Shown: positions 40,622-49,831, counted from the first letter of the stretch. The stretch is DNA of 64,000 nucleotides from Ectobacillus funiculus (GCF_042429435.1 NZ_JBHMAF010000020.1); one strand, 5' to 3'. Program-made: numbers and translations. Notes: generated by a model from the letters alone, not told the origin.

Positions 40622-42592
40622 ATGTTAGATAAACTGAAGGATTTTGCTTCCCACTTTTTTGTTACTGGCGAGCCAATGATTTATGGCGCAGACGTGTCTA
40701 TCGCTCTCGTTAGTGTGGGGATCATATTTGTTCTTACGTATTTTAAAAAATGGGGCTGGTTATGGCGTGAATGGCTGACAACCGTTGACCATAAAAAAAT
40801 TGGAATCATGTATATATTATCATCGCTTCTTATGCTTTTTAGAGGAGGCGTGGATGCGCTATTAATGCGTCTGCAATTAGCTTTTCCAAATCTTAATTTT
40901 TTAGACTCAAATCATTACAATGAAATTTTTACAACGCATGGAACAATTATGATCTTATTTATGGCCATGCCGCTTATGTTTGGTTTATTCAATATTGCTG
41001 TTCCGCTTCAAATCGGAGCACGTGACGTTGCGTATCCATACTTGAACGCTGTCAGCTTCTGGTTCTTTTTCTCTGGTGCGATGCTTTTCAATCTGTCTTT
41101 TGTAATAGGAGGATCTCCTGATGCAGGTTGGCTGAGCTATCCGCCATTATCCGAATTGTCTGGCAGCCCGGGTCCTGGACAGAACTTTTATATTTGGGGT
41201 ATTCAAATTTCCGGTATCGGAAGCTTAGCAACAGGAATTAACTTTATCGTAACAATCTTGAAGATGCGTGCTCCAGGCATGAAATTGATGAAAATGCCAT
41301 TGTTCACATGGTCTGTACTTTCAAGCTGTATTACGATCATCATTGCATTCCCGGTGTTAACAGTGTCTCTTGCTTTACTATTTATTGACCGTTTCTTTGG
41401 TGCCCACTTTTTCACAGCTACAGGCGGCGGAAATCCAATGATGTATGTCAACTTAATTTGGATGTGGGGACACCCGGAAGTATACATCGTAGTACTTCCA
41501 GCATTCGGTATTTACTCTGAAATCGTAAGTACTTTTTCGAAAAAGAAAATTTTCGGCTATAAATCTATGGTATTTTCCATGATGCTTATTAGTGTTTTCT
41601 CCTATTTCACATGGGTGCATCACTTCTTTACGATGGGTGCAGGCGCGGACGTAAATGCATTCTTTGCGATTACAACAATGGCTATCGGGATTCCGACAGG
41701 GGTAAAAGTATTCAACTGGCTATTTACGATGTTCCGTGGACGTATCCAAATGACGCAGCCTATGCTATGGACTTTGGCGTTCGTTCCTTGTTTCCTTGTT
41801 GGTGGAGCAACAGGTGTTATGCTTGCAGTTGCGCCAGCGGACTATCAATATCATAACAGCTATTTCTTAATCGCCCACTTCCACCAGGTATTAATCGGGG
41901 GTGTAGTGTTTGGTTATTTAGCTGGGATATATTATTGGTGGCCAAAAATGTTTGGCTTTAAGCTTAATGATCGATTAGGAAAATGGGCTTTCTGGCTATG
42001 GAATATTGGTTTCTATGTGTGCTTTATGCCGCAATATGCACTAGGATTCATGGGAATGACTCGCCGTGTGTACACATACGGATGGGATATGGGCTGGGCA
42101 CCGCTTAACCTTATTTCAACAATCGGTGCCTTCTTCATGGGGATTGGCTTCCTTTTCCAAGGTTGGCAAATTATTTATAGCATCAAGCATGGAGAACGCG
42201 ATGTAACAGGAGATCCTTGGAACGGCCGTACATTAGAATGGTCTATTCCATCACCGGCTCCACTTTACAATTTCGCTGTTGTTCCACATGTAAATGAGGC
42301 TGATGCTTGGTGGGCAATGAAAGAAGAACTGAACAAACCAGGGGCAAAAAAGGAAACCCGTGCTCTAGAACCAATTCATATGCCGAAAAACTCCGGTATT
42401 CCATTTATCATGTCAATGTGCTGGTTTGTTGCCGGATTCGGTTTAACTTTTGAATGGACTTGGATGGGGATAACTGGATTAATCGGCGTTGGAATTTGTT
42501 TATTGGCTCGCTCTTTCCAATATGATAAGGATTACTACATCCCGATTGATGAAGTGAAACGAACTGAAGCCTCATTAGGGAGGGCAATGTAA
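40622..42592 (+). CDS. qoxB: Quinol oxidase aa3 subunit I (QoxB)
   Basis: 656-residue haem-copper oxidase subunit I, with about 14-15 membrane helices, carrying low-spin haem and the haem-Cu-B centre. Visible are HGTIMILFMAMP with the haem histidine, WMWGHPEVYIVVLPAFG with the Cu-B histidine and cross-linked tyrosine, TWVHHFFTMG with the two further Cu-B histidines, and HFHQVLIGG with the remaining haem ligands. ATG after GGAGG. Overlaps qoxC. Confidence 0.97.
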   Translation: MLDKLKDFASHFFVTGEPMIYGADVSIALVSVGIIFVLTYFKKWGWLWREWLTTVDHKKIGIMYILSSLLMLFRGGVDALLMRLQLAFPNLNFLDSNHYNEIFTTHGTIMILFMAMPLMFGLFNIAVPLQIGARDVAYPYLNAVSFWFFFSGAMLFNLSFVIGGSPDAGWLSYPPLSELSGSPGPGQNFYIWGIQISGIGSLATGINFIVTILKMRAPGMKLMKMPLFTWSVLSSCITIIIAFPVLTVSLALLFIDRFFGAHFFTATGGGNPMMYVNLIWMWGHPEVYIVVLPAFGIYSEIVSTFSKKKIFGYKSMVFSMMLISVFSYFTWVHHFFTMGAGADVNAFFAITTMAIGIPTGVKVFNWLFTMFRGRIQMTQPMLWTLAFVPCFLVGGATGVMLAVAPADYQYHNSYFLIAHFHQVLIGGVVFGYLAGIYYWWPKMFGFKLNDRLGKWAFWLWNIGFYVCFMPQYALGFMGMTRRVYTYGWDMGWAPLNLISTIGAFFMGIGFLFQGWQIIYSIKHGERDVTGDPWNGRTLEWSIPSPAPLYNFAVVPHVNEADAWWAMKEELNKPGAKKETRALEPIHMPKNSGIPFIMSMCWFVAGFGLTFEWTWMGITGLIGVGICLLARSFQYDKDYYIPIDEVKRTEASLGRAM

Positions 42593-43194
42593 TGGCACAC
42601 ACAGTTTCTCATACAGAACATCACAATCATGGTCATCATGAACATGAGATGACAACGTTAGGATTTTGGATTTTTCTTGTAACAGACTGTATTTTGTTTG
42701 GTACTTTATTTGCAACCTATGCAGTGTTGTATACTCATACCGACGGTCATTTCACAGGGCGCGAGCTGTTTGAAGTGCCTGGATTTACAATAGAAACATT
42801 TATTCTATTAACAAGCAGCTTTACAAGTGGATTAGCATTATTGGCGATAAATAAAGAGAAAATGAAGCCGTTTATGGCTTGGCTTATTGTTACAATATTC
42901 CTTGGTCTATCTTTTGTTGGCCTAGAAATCAATGAGTTTGCCAAAATGATTGCGGAAGGAGCTAGCATTTCTACAAATGCTTTCCTTTCCTCATTCTTTA
43001 CGCTAGTAAGTACACACGGTCTGCACGTTTCATTCGGCATTATCTGGATGATTGCGATTATGGTCCAAATTCGTAAGCATGGAATTAACGCTGTTACAAA
43101 ACACAAAGTGTTTATTGTAGGATTATATTGGCATTTTCTTGATGCTGTATGGATTTTCCTATTTACTGTTGTATATTTAATGGGGGTGATGTAA
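42592..43194 (+). CDS. qoxC: Quinol oxidase aa3 subunit III (QoxC)
   Basis: 200-residue subunit III with five membrane helices. The N-terminus is His-rich (SHTEHHNHGHHEHE) and followed by the family's LGFWIFLVTDCILFGTLFATY; the end has GLYWHFLDAVWIFLFTVVYL. ATG overlaps the qoxB stop by one base. Confidence 0.96.
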   Translation: MAHTVSHTEHHNHGHHEHEMTTLGFWIFLVTDCILFGTLFATYAVLYTHTDGHFTGRELFEVPGFTIETFILLTSSFTSGLALLAINKEKMKPFMAWLIVTIFLGLSFVGLEINEFAKMIAEGASISTNAFLSSFFTLVSTHGLHVSFGIIWMIAIMVQIRKHGINAVTKHKVFIVGLYWHFLDAVWIFLFTVVYLMGVM

Positions 43195-43195
43195 T

Positions 43196-43501
43196 ATGTC
43201 TCAGCACAACAACCATAGCTCAGAAAAAAACTATGTGCTTGGGTTTATTATCTCCATCGTATTAACAATTATTCCTTTGGTGCTTGTAGTAAATCATATA
43301 CTGAGTAAAGGAGTTCTAATCTTTTCGATCTTAGCGATAGCTGTTCTTCAGCTTTTGGTTCAACTCTTTTTCTTCATGCATGTGAGAGATGGTGAAAAGC
43401 CTGGATATAATAAAATGGCTTTAATCCTTGGAGGTATTGTGGTTTTCACCATTGTAGCGGGCTCTATTTGGATTATGTCGTTTAATTCACAAGTGCATTA
43501 A
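43196..43501 (+). CDS. qoxD: Quinol oxidase aa3 subunit IV (QoxD)
   Basis: 101-residue subunit IV with three hydrophobic helices; LFFFMHVRDGEKPGYNKM is the family block between helices two and three. It begins just after the qoxC stop. A terminator follows. Confidence 0.95.
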   Translation: MSQHNNHSSEKNYVLGFIISIVLTIIPLVLVVNHILSKGVLIFSILAIAVLQLLVQLFFFMHVRDGEKPGYNKMALILGGIVVFTIVAGSIWIMSFNSQVH

Positions 43502-43548
43502 TCGTACTGGTGAAGCCAAATGCATTAATATATTGATTTAAGATAGAA

Positions 43549-43583
43549 ATGGGGATAGTGCAGGCGCGCTATCCCCATTCTTC
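43549..43583 (+). terminator. Terminator of the qox operon
   Basis: A perfect ATGGGGATAG / CTATCCCCAT stem with a ten-base loop is followed by a T/C-rich tail. Confidence 0.85.
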
Positions 43584-43989
43584 ATTCTTCTTGGAGCAAT
43601 GGAAGGGGCAAAGATGGGGGAGAACTGTAGGAACCGCAAAAAATCTCGTTATAACCGACAAGTTGATAATCTGAGGAACTTACCATAATCGATATTTGTT
43701 GATAACAGGTAGCCGTGAAGCATGTAGTATTGAGCATTATAGTGTTTGATAGCATCTGAAAATCAACAAGGATATAAAGTAATGGCTGATGTATTGTATT
43801 GGGGGCTATACGATTGAAACCGATACCTTATTGTTGGCAGAAGAACAAAATGAAAAGGAAAAGTTCTTATTGAGTGAAAATAGATGTCTGTTTTAGATTT
43901 TAGGTTCGTACTGTTGCCGGGATCTGTGCAAAAGGCAGCCTTTCTTAATTAAAAGGGTGAATCGCACCTCTCTATTTAAAATTTTAAGA
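43584..43989. other. Gene-free 400-bp stretch upstream of the PTS locus
   Basis: No supported gene. A 35-codon frame at 43789-43896 without a ribosome binding site may be a relic. One box related to the downstream operators lies at 43816. Confidence 0.5.
43816..43827 (+). promoter_or_regulatory. Operator-like box, distal copy
   Basis: GAAACCGATACC differs by one base from the box at 44037. It lies about 180 bases upstream of the promoter and could support DNA looping by a LacI-type repressor. Confidence 0.4.
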
Positions 43990-44004
43990 GAGAAAGCGTT
44001 GACA
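43990..44004 (+). promoter_or_regulatory. cre-like site overlapping the -35 element
   Basis: The sequence GAGAAAGCGTTGACA matches the CcpA consensus WTGNAANCGNWNNCW except at its first two bases. Overlap with the -35 element would give carbon catabolite repression. Confidence 0.45.
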
Positions 44005-44028
44005 GGGAACAAAAGAGGAAAGTATAAT
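43999..44028 (+). promoter_or_regulatory. Strong sigma-A promoter of the alpha-glucoside PTS operon
   Basis: TTGACA, 18 bases, TATAAT: both hexamers are perfect. It lies about 275 bases before the hydrolase gene and is followed directly by an operator-like box. Confidence 0.85.
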
Positions 44029-44036
44029 ACATTACA

Positions 44037-44048
44037 GGAACCGATACC
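44037..44048 (+). promoter_or_regulatory. Operator-like box 1
   Basis: GGAACCGATACC, immediately downstream of the -10 element, where a bound repressor would block initiation. Probably bound by the LacI-family protein encoded at the end of the locus. Confidence 0.55.
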
Positions 44049-44100
44049 ATATTCTTTAATGGAATGATTGATCTTATCTAAATTTATTTTACTTCGTTTT

Positions 44101-44112
44101 GGAACCGGTTCC
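44101..44112 (+). promoter_or_regulatory. Operator-like box 2 (perfect palindrome)
   Basis: GGAACCGGTTCC is a perfect 12-base palindrome with the central CG pair typical of LacI-family operators. It shares GGAACCG with the other boxes. Confidence 0.6.
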
Positions 44113-44223
44113 TGGGAGGATTTAGATGTTTTACGGTGCAAGTATATGAAATTAATCGAGCGTTTGGTTTCTCTTTTTAAAAATGGAGCACAAAAACTAA
44201 GCATATATTTTTTGTGATTTTGA

Positions 44224-44235
44224 GGAACCGATTTC
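44224..44235 (+). promoter_or_regulatory. Operator-like box 3
   Basis: GGAACCGATTTC, about 70 bases before the hydrolase start and followed, like box 1, by ATAT shortly after. Confidence 0.5.
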
Positions 44236-44304
44236 ATATGTAGCTAAGCTCCTTAATCATCTAACATACTACCGTCATATAAATATGCTATTGGAGGGAA
44301 CGAT

Positions 44305-45996
44305 ATGAAGAAGAAGTGGTGGCAAAAAGAAGTTATTTATCAAATTTACCCTAAAAGTTTTTATGATTCCAATAATGATGGAATAGGCGATATAAAAGGG
44401 ATTACACAAAAATTAGATTACTTACAGTCTTTGGGGATTACGACGGTGTGGATTTGTCCCATTTATAAATCTCCTATGGCTGATAACGGATATGACATCT
44501 CAGACTATTATCAATTGAATCCAGAGTTCGGAGATATGAAAGATCTGGACGAGTTAATTGTGAAAGCAAAAGAAAAAGGAATTAAAATTGTCCTTGATCT
44601 AGTAATAAATCACACATCAGATGAACATCCATGGTTCCAAGATGTATTAGAGAATCCATACGATAGTAAATATAGAGATTACTATATCTTGAAATCTGGT
44701 AAAGATGGTCACCCCCCTACGAATTGGCGCTCTGTTTTTGGGGGCAACGTATGGGAGCCTTTGAAGAATACGGGTGAATATTACTTTCACTCTTTTCACA
44801 AAAAGCAACCAGACCTCAATTGGGAAAACAAAAAGGTTCGAGAAGATTTATATAAAATGGTTAATTATTGGCTAGACAAAGGAATTGCCGGCTTTAGGGT
44901 GGACGCAATCACGTTTATTAAAAAAGACCAAAATTATGATAATATTCCGGCTGACGGAGTAGATGGTCTTGGAAAATGCACAAAGAAGACTCGTAATCAA
45001 CCGGGTATTGCAGAATTCCTTCATGAATTAAATGATGAAACCTTTGCCAAATATGATTGTGTCACCATTGGAGAAGCTCCTGGTGTACCTTATGAGCAAT
45101 ATGGTGATTATATTGGGGACAATGGTTACTTTTCAATGATTTTTGATTTTAGATATGCGGATCTTGATGTAGCTTCGGGAAGTGAATGGTTTAAGAGAAT
45201 TGATTGGAATGTACTAGATTTAAAGAAATTAATCTTTACTAGTCAAAAGGAAATCCAAAAGGCAGGCTGGGGAGCAAACTTTTTAGAGAATCATGATCAG
45301 AATCGTTCCATAAGCAAGTATATAAAAGAGGAAGGAGAGCGAAACCTCTATTCTGCGACAATGCTAGGGGCAATGTTTTTCTATCTTCGAGGAACGCCTT
45401 TTATCTACCAAGGTCAAGAAATTGGAATGACGAATTTTAAGCGTAACAGTATTGAGGAATTTGATGATATTTCAAGCATTGATCAGTACTATCGGGCCAT
45501 GGATGAAGGATTTACTGCAGAAGAGGCATTGCACTTTATGAACTTGCGAAGCCGTGATAATTCAAGAACGCCATTTCATTGGAATGCCGAGGAATATGGC
45601 GGTTTCTCGAAAGTGAAGCCTTGGCTAGGGATGAATGAAAATTACAAAACGATTAATGTAGAGCAACAAGAGCAGGATCCAGATTCCATCCTGAATTTTT
45701 ATAAAAAAATCATTGGAGTTAGACAGGCAAGTGAATGCTTAATTTATGGAGAGCTTGAGCCAATTTTAGAAGAACATCCAACGATTGTAGCATATAAACG
45801 CAAGTTAGAGACGGAAGAAGTTGTTTGTTATTTCAATTTTTCAGACAGGATTCAAAAAGTAGAGTTAGCGGATAACAAATATGATGTTTTACTAAACAAT
45901 TACAAAGAAGAAGCAACATTATATGAAAAAGAACATTCTTTACAACCATATCAAGCATTAGTACTCCTAAAGAAAGAAGAGAGCCATCATGAGTGA
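44305..45996 (+). CDS. GH13 alpha-glucosidase (oligo-1,6-glucosidase / phospho-alpha-glucosidase type)
   Basis: 563-residue cytoplasmic GH13 enzyme. The catalytic residues are Asp200 (GFRVDAI), Glu257 (TIGEAPG) and Asp331 (LENHDQNR), aligned with Asp199/Glu255/Asp329 of B. cereus oligo-1,6-glucosidase. The residue after the nucleophile is Ala where isomaltases have Val; this position influences alpha-1,4 versus alpha-1,6 preference, so the linkage specificity may differ. The adjacent PTS transporter suggests that it acts on a phosphorylated or imported alpha-glucoside such as isomaltose, maltose, sucrose isomers or trehalose. ATG after GGAGGG. Overlaps the PTS gene by eight bases. Confidence 0.9.
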   Translation: MKKKWWQKEVIYQIYPKSFYDSNNDGIGDIKGITQKLDYLQSLGITTVWICPIYKSPMADNGYDISDYYQLNPEFGDMKDLDELIVKAKEKGIKIVLDLVINHTSDEHPWFQDVLENPYDSKYRDYYILKSGKDGHPPTNWRSVFGGNVWEPLKNTGEYYFHSFHKKQPDLNWENKKVREDLYKMVNYWLDKGIAGFRVDAITFIKKDQNYDNIPADGVDGLGKCTKKTRNQPGIAEFLHELNDETFAKYDCVTIGEAPGVPYEQYGDYIGDNGYFSMIFDFRYADLDVASGSEWFKRIDWNVLDLKKLIFTSQKEIQKAGWGANFLENHDQNRSISKYIKEEGERNLYSATMLGAMFFYLRGTPFIYQGQEIGMTNFKRNSIEEFDDISSIDQYYRAMDEGFTAEEALHFMNLRSRDNSRTPFHWNAEEYGGFSKVKPWLGMNENYKTINVEQQEQDPDSILNFYKKIIGVRQASECLIYGELEPILEEHPTIVAYKRKLETEEVVCYFNFSDRIQKVELADNKYDVLLNNYKEEATLYEKEHSLQPYQALVLLKKEESHHE

Positions 45997-47434
45997 AAAT
46001 AAATACGAACGTATAGGAAAAGAACTTGTAAATGTTATTGGTGAGGATAATATTGAATCGTATGTTCATTGTGCAACGCGATTACGTTTTTCTGTGAAAG
46101 ATCGTGAAAAGATTGATGATGAAGCAATTGAAAGAATTGATGAGGTCAAAGGCGTATTTTTTAATGCTGGTCAATATCAGGTTATTCTCGGTACCGGTAC
46201 GGTCAACAAAGTTTACTCTGCCTTAAGAGGGAATCAACCCCATCAAGAGGATGGGCGACAGAAGAAGGAAGCTTCATCTAATAACAAAGACAAGGGAATC
46301 AGAAAGGCTGTACGAACGTTAGCTGATATCTTTATTCCGATTATTCCAATCATTGGAGCAACGGGTTTATTCCTTGGGTTAAAGGGGGTGTTATTCAGTG
46401 ATGCCATCTTAGGATCAATGGGCATGAGTGTTAATGATGTTCCAGATTATCTGCGAACACTCCTATCAGTTCTGACAGACACAGCTTTTGCCTTTTTACC
46501 AGCCTTAATTTGTTGGTCTGCATTTAGGAATTTTGGCGGTATGCCTATCATTGGTTTTGTACTAGGGTTAATGCTTGTTTCTCCTGCCCTTCCTAACGCG
46601 TATGCGGTAGCGGATATCAATAGCGGAGTAAAGCCCATTATGGCTTTCGGTTTCATTCCGGTTGTTGGTTATCAGGGTAAAGTGTTAACAGCTCTTGTGA
46701 TAGGGATTCTTGGGGCAAAACTGGAGAAAAAGCTGCGGGCTGTCATGCCGAATGCCCTAGATTTAATCTTTACTCCGTTCTTTGTTTTATTGACTATGAT
46801 GGTTACTGGTTTACTTATTTTAGGGCCTTTATTGCATTTTGTGGAGATGGGCTTGGTAACGGTTATTACACAGCTTATTCATGCTCCTTTTGGTATTGGG
46901 GGACTATTGATTGGGTTTTTGTATCCGCTTGCGGTTATGACTGGAATGCATCATTTATTTATTGCTGTCGAAACAACATTGCTTGCGAATACGGGGTTTA
47001 ACCCTCTAATTACACTTTGTGCGATGTACGGATTTGCGAATGCTGGCACTTGTTTGGGGATTACGCTAAAAGCGAAAAAAAGCACGGTAAAAGTGGCCGG
47101 ATTGAGTGCAACCCTTACACAATTGCTAGGTGTTAGTGAACCGGCTTTGTTTGGAGTTGTTATGAGGTATAGCATGAAACCGCTATATGTTATGATTGGC
47201 TGCTCGGCTGTTGGGGGCGCAATCTTATCCATCCTAAATATTAAAGCTAATTCATATGGTTTGGCTGTGCTTCTTTCTCCTTTAATGTACATTTATGAGT
47301 GGAATCAGCTGATCGTTTATATTGTGGTTTCCATTCTGGTTTTTACTGCCGCATTGATCATTACCTACTTATTTGCAGTTCCAAAAGAAGTTATGGTAGA
47401 AGATCGAAGCCAGAAACTAAGCAATGCAAGTTAA
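45989..47434 (+). CDS. PTS EIIBC component, glucose/sucrose superfamily (alpha-glucoside)
   Basis: 481-residue PTS permease. The IIB domain is N-terminal with the phosphorylated cysteine Cys28 in HCATRLRF, then a polar linker (about residues 80-105), then the IIC membrane domain with about ten helices. The VAGLSATLTQLLGVSEPALFGVV region resembles the sucrose/trehalose/beta-glucoside group. No IIA domain is present, so it must borrow a IIA such as that of the glucose PTS. The substrate is not readable. The start overlaps the hydrolase gene, implying coupling. Confidence 0.92.
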   Translation: MSENKYERIGKELVNVIGEDNIESYVHCATRLRFSVKDREKIDDEAIERIDEVKGVFFNAGQYQVILGTGTVNKVYSALRGNQPHQEDGRQKKEASSNNKDKGIRKAVRTLADIFIPIIPIIGATGLFLGLKGVLFSDAILGSMGMSVNDVPDYLRTLLSVLTDTAFAFLPALICWSAFRNFGGMPIIGFVLGLMLVSPALPNAYAVADINSGVKPIMAFGFIPVVGYQGKVLTALVIGILGAKLEKKLRAVMPNALDLIFTPFFVLLTMMVTGLLILGPLLHFVEMGLVTVITQLIHAPFGIGGLLIGFLYPLAVMTGMHHLFIAVETTLLANTGFNPLITLCAMYGFANAGTCLGITLKAKKSTVKVAGLSATLTQLLGVSEPALFGVVMRYSMKPLYVMIGCSAVGGAILSILNIKANSYGLAVLLSPLMYIYEWNQLIVYIVVSILVFTAALIITYLFAVPKEVMVEDRSQKLSNAS

Positions 47435-47462
47435 TAGCTGCAAAATAGAAGGAATCTATTCG

Positions 47463-47494
47463 CTAAAAACGAGTTGCTAGTGACTCGTTTTTAG
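47463..47494 (+). terminator. Terminator after the PTS gene
   Basis: A perfect 12-base stem CTAAAAACGAGT / ACTCGTTTTTAG encloses an eight-base loop. The T run sits inside the 3' arm, so termination may be partial in either direction. Confidence 0.7.
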
Positions 47495-47605
47495 TGTTTG
47501 AAATTATTTTTGGAGGGGATTTCAACTAGTGGGTTGTTTGCCTTTAATGTTATAAAATAAAAACGCAAAATCCTGGTGTTATACTTTCCAGGTAGGAGAT
47601 ACATC

Positions 47606-48559
47606 GTGAAAAAGAAATGGATCATCCGATTGATTATCTCGGTCCTTCTTATTTCTATAACAGGATATGTAGTCAAGTTTCTTAGAACAGATGATAGACC
47701 TAAAGTAGTTGTGGTGTTAAAGGATGCAGATACACAATATTGGGAAATTGTGGAAGCTGAAGCGGAAAAAGGTTTTCGAGATTTTGATATAGATGGTAAA
47801 GTTATCGCACCCCGTTATGGATCAGAAGCAGATGCACAGGGCTTCGTGTTAAAAAGTATTCTTGCAGAACATCCCGATGCATTAGTTGTTTCCCCCTTTG
47901 AATCACCTCTTGTTATGTCTAGCTTGAAAGAAGCTGCCCAAAGTAAAATTCCTGTATTATTAATAGATACGGATATTCCTTTAGAAAATAAAACTACTTA
48001 TATTGGTACTGATAATTTTGAGCTAGGCCAAAAAGCAGGGGAATTACTGGCTTCAGGGCTGCAGCCTGGAGATAAAGTAGCTCTTATTGCTGGAGACTTA
48101 ACTAGTTCAGTTATAAGCGAAAGAATAAAAGGAGCAATATTGAGCTTCGAGGCTGCAGGAATCAAAATTGCAGTCGAAAAAACAGAATTACCAAATGAGT
48201 CTTTGCCGGTTAGGGCAGCAATGACAACGATTTTGCAGCAGTATCCCGATGTGAAAGGTGTATTTGCTACTACTGATATTATGGCATTAAGTGCTTTAGA
48301 GGTCATTCGGAAACACGGGAATAGTATCCCTGTCATGGGGGTAGATGGGATCGTTAAAATGGTTGAATCAATAGAAGAGGGAGTTGTGCCTGATACAGTG
48401 GCACAGAATCCTTATGATATGGGGTATATAAGTGTTGAAACTGCATGGAAAGTGATACAGGGAGAAAATGTTAGAAAAACTGTTGATACAGGTATCGATC
48501 TTATCACCAAAGATAATGCGGAGCAGAAGCTAGACTTCCTGAAGAAATTGTTGAAATGA
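47606..48559 (+). CDS. Orphan sugar-binding protein (RbsB-like, periplasmic-binding-protein family)
   Basis: 317-residue protein with an N-terminal membrane anchor or signal (WIIRLIISVLLISITGYVV, no lipobox cysteine) and a type I periplasmic-binding fold (VVVVLKDADTQYWEIVEAEA, YIGTDNFELGQKAGELLA, GVFATTDIMALSALEVI). Such proteins normally serve ABC importers or chemoreceptors, but no ABC genes are here. It sits between the PTS gene and a LacI regulator, so it may sense the same sugar outside the cell. It starts with GTG 47606, eight bases after TAGGAG. Confidence 0.85.
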   Translation: MKKKWIIRLIISVLLISITGYVVKFLRTDDRPKVVVVLKDADTQYWEIVEAEAEKGFRDFDIDGKVIAPRYGSEADAQGFVLKSILAEHPDALVVSPFESPLVMSSLKEAAQSKIPVLLIDTDIPLENKTTYIGTDNFELGQKAGELLASGLQPGDKVALIAGDLTSSVISERIKGAILSFEAAGIKIAVEKTELPNESLPVRAAMTTILQQYPDVKGVFATTDIMALSALEVIRKHGNSIPVMGVDGIVKMVESIEEGVVPDTVAQNPYDMGYISVETAWKVIQGENVRKTVDTGIDLITKDNAEQKLDFLKKLLK

Positions 48560-48628
48560 CGTTTACAACTGCTTTTGATTAGAAATAATACGCATTGCAA
48601 ATTATCTCTTCTCTACAGTAAAATAGGT

Positions 48629-48644
48629 ATGAAACTGTTTTCAT
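48629..48644 (+). promoter_or_regulatory. cre-like/LacI-type palindrome before the regulator gene
   Basis: ATGAAACTGTTTTCAT differs from the cre consensus only at the central C. It lies 30 bases before the regulator start and could serve CcpA or autoregulation. Confidence 0.4.
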
Positions 48645-48673
48645 ATTTACTTTGGCAGTGGAGTGATGGAAAA

Positions 48674-49666
48674 GTGTCTACAATATCAGATGTAGCAAAA
48701 TTATCAGGATTATCAAAAACAACTGTTTCACGTGTAATAAATAATCATCCATATGTTTCGAAAGAGAAAAAAGAGCAAGTGCTAAAAGCAATGGAGGAGC
48801 TTGGTTATACACCAAATCCTTCTGCAAGAAGACTAAGAGGACAATTGACGACTACACTCGGGGTTATTGTACCGAGGATTGTGAATCCCTTCTTTTCATA
48901 TTTGGTGAACTCGATTGAACAGACTGCCTATCATAAAGGATATCAAGTGCTGATTTGCCAAAGCAATGAAGATAAAGAAAAAGAACTTGCATTTTTAAAT
49001 TTATTGAAAACGAAGCAGGTAGATGGAATTATTATGACGGCCATTGAAAATGATTGGAATATCATTCAGCCGTTTACCGATTACGGTCCTATCGTGCTAT
49101 GCAACGAGTATGTGAATCACGCAGATGTTCCAATCATTCGTTTAGATCAATACAAAGGGACATATATAGGTGTGAAGCATTTAATTGAAAAAGGGCATCA
49201 AAAAATTGCTTACTGCACAGGGGGACTGTTTGACGAGCAGGGGAAAGATAAAGATCGCAATTATGGTTATCAAAAAGCATTAAAAGAAGCAGGGATTGTA
49301 ATAAATCCAAAGTGGATTTTTGTGAATCAGCACACTATTGAGGATGGGAAACAAGTAATGAAGCAAATTCTAGAGATGGACGATCGTCCTACTGCCGTTT
49401 TTACTGGAAGTGATGAAATTGCTGGCGGGATGATGATTGAAGCAAAAGGGCACAGCTTAAGAGTTCCCGACGATATCGCAATTATTGGCTTCGATGACCA
49501 ACCTCTTGCAGAAATGTTGGATCCCAAACTAACAACGATTCGTCAGCCTGTGGACCAAATGGGGGAAAAATCAGTGGAAGTGATTATTGAGATGCTTCAT
49601 AATCCTGAAATGAAGACTGAAACGTATGAGATGTCAATAGAATTAGTTGTTCGGGAATCCACATAA
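48674..49666 (+). CDS. LacI-family transcription regulator
   Basis: 330-residue repressor. The N-terminal helix-turn-helix is STISDVAKLSGLSKTTVSRV with the hinge helix near NPSARRLRGQ; the rest is a periplasmic-binding-like ligand domain (GVIVPRIVNPFFSYLVNSIEQ, AIIGFDDQPLAEMLDPKLTT). I start it at GTG 48674, preceded by GGAG; the open frame extends 33 codons further without a site. It is the likely reader of the GGAACCG boxes upstream of the hydrolase gene. Confidence 0.92.
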   Translation: MSTISDVAKLSGLSKTTVSRVINNHPYVSKEKKEQVLKAMEELGYTPNPSARRLRGQLTTTLGVIVPRIVNPFFSYLVNSIEQTAYHKGYQVLICQSNEDKEKELAFLNLLKTKQVDGIIMTAIENDWNIIQPFTDYGPIVLCNEYVNHADVPIIRLDQYKGTYIGVKHLIEKGHQKIAYCTGGLFDEQGKDKDRNYGYQKALKEAGIVINPKWIFVNQHTIEDGKQVMKQILEMDDRPTAVFTGSDEIAGGMMIEAKGHSLRVPDDIAIIGFDDQPLAEMLDPKLTTIRQPVDQMGEKSVEVIIEMLHNPEMKTETYEMSIELVVREST

Positions 49667-49687
49667 CTTTTTATAGGATTGCGTTGT

Positions 49688-49708
49688 AATTCCTGAAGAG
49701 GAATTTTT
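49688..49708 (+). terminator. Terminator after the lacI-type gene
   Basis: AATTCCT / AGGAATT with loop GAAG and a short T run. Confidence 0.7.
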
Positions 49709-49787
49709 ACTGTAAGTATCCAACGTTTTGTCATGTAAAAAATGATAGTATGTTGGTAAAAAATTAAGGATATGTTGGGCATAAAGC

Positions 49788-49831
49788 ACCTTCATTTACT
49801 CGAAATTTGAGTGATGGAGGTTTCTTTTATA
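49788..49831 (+). terminator. Second terminator-like hairpin
   Basis: ACCTTCAT..ACTC pairs with GAGT..ATGGAGGT around GAAATTT (small internal loops) and is followed by TTCTTTTAT. Confidence 0.55.

Noticed and set aside
43789..43896. 35-codon plus-strand frame (MYCIGGYTIETDTLLLAEEQ and further)
   Set aside because: Protein-like composition but no ribosome binding site, and it contains an operator-like box; at most a relic.
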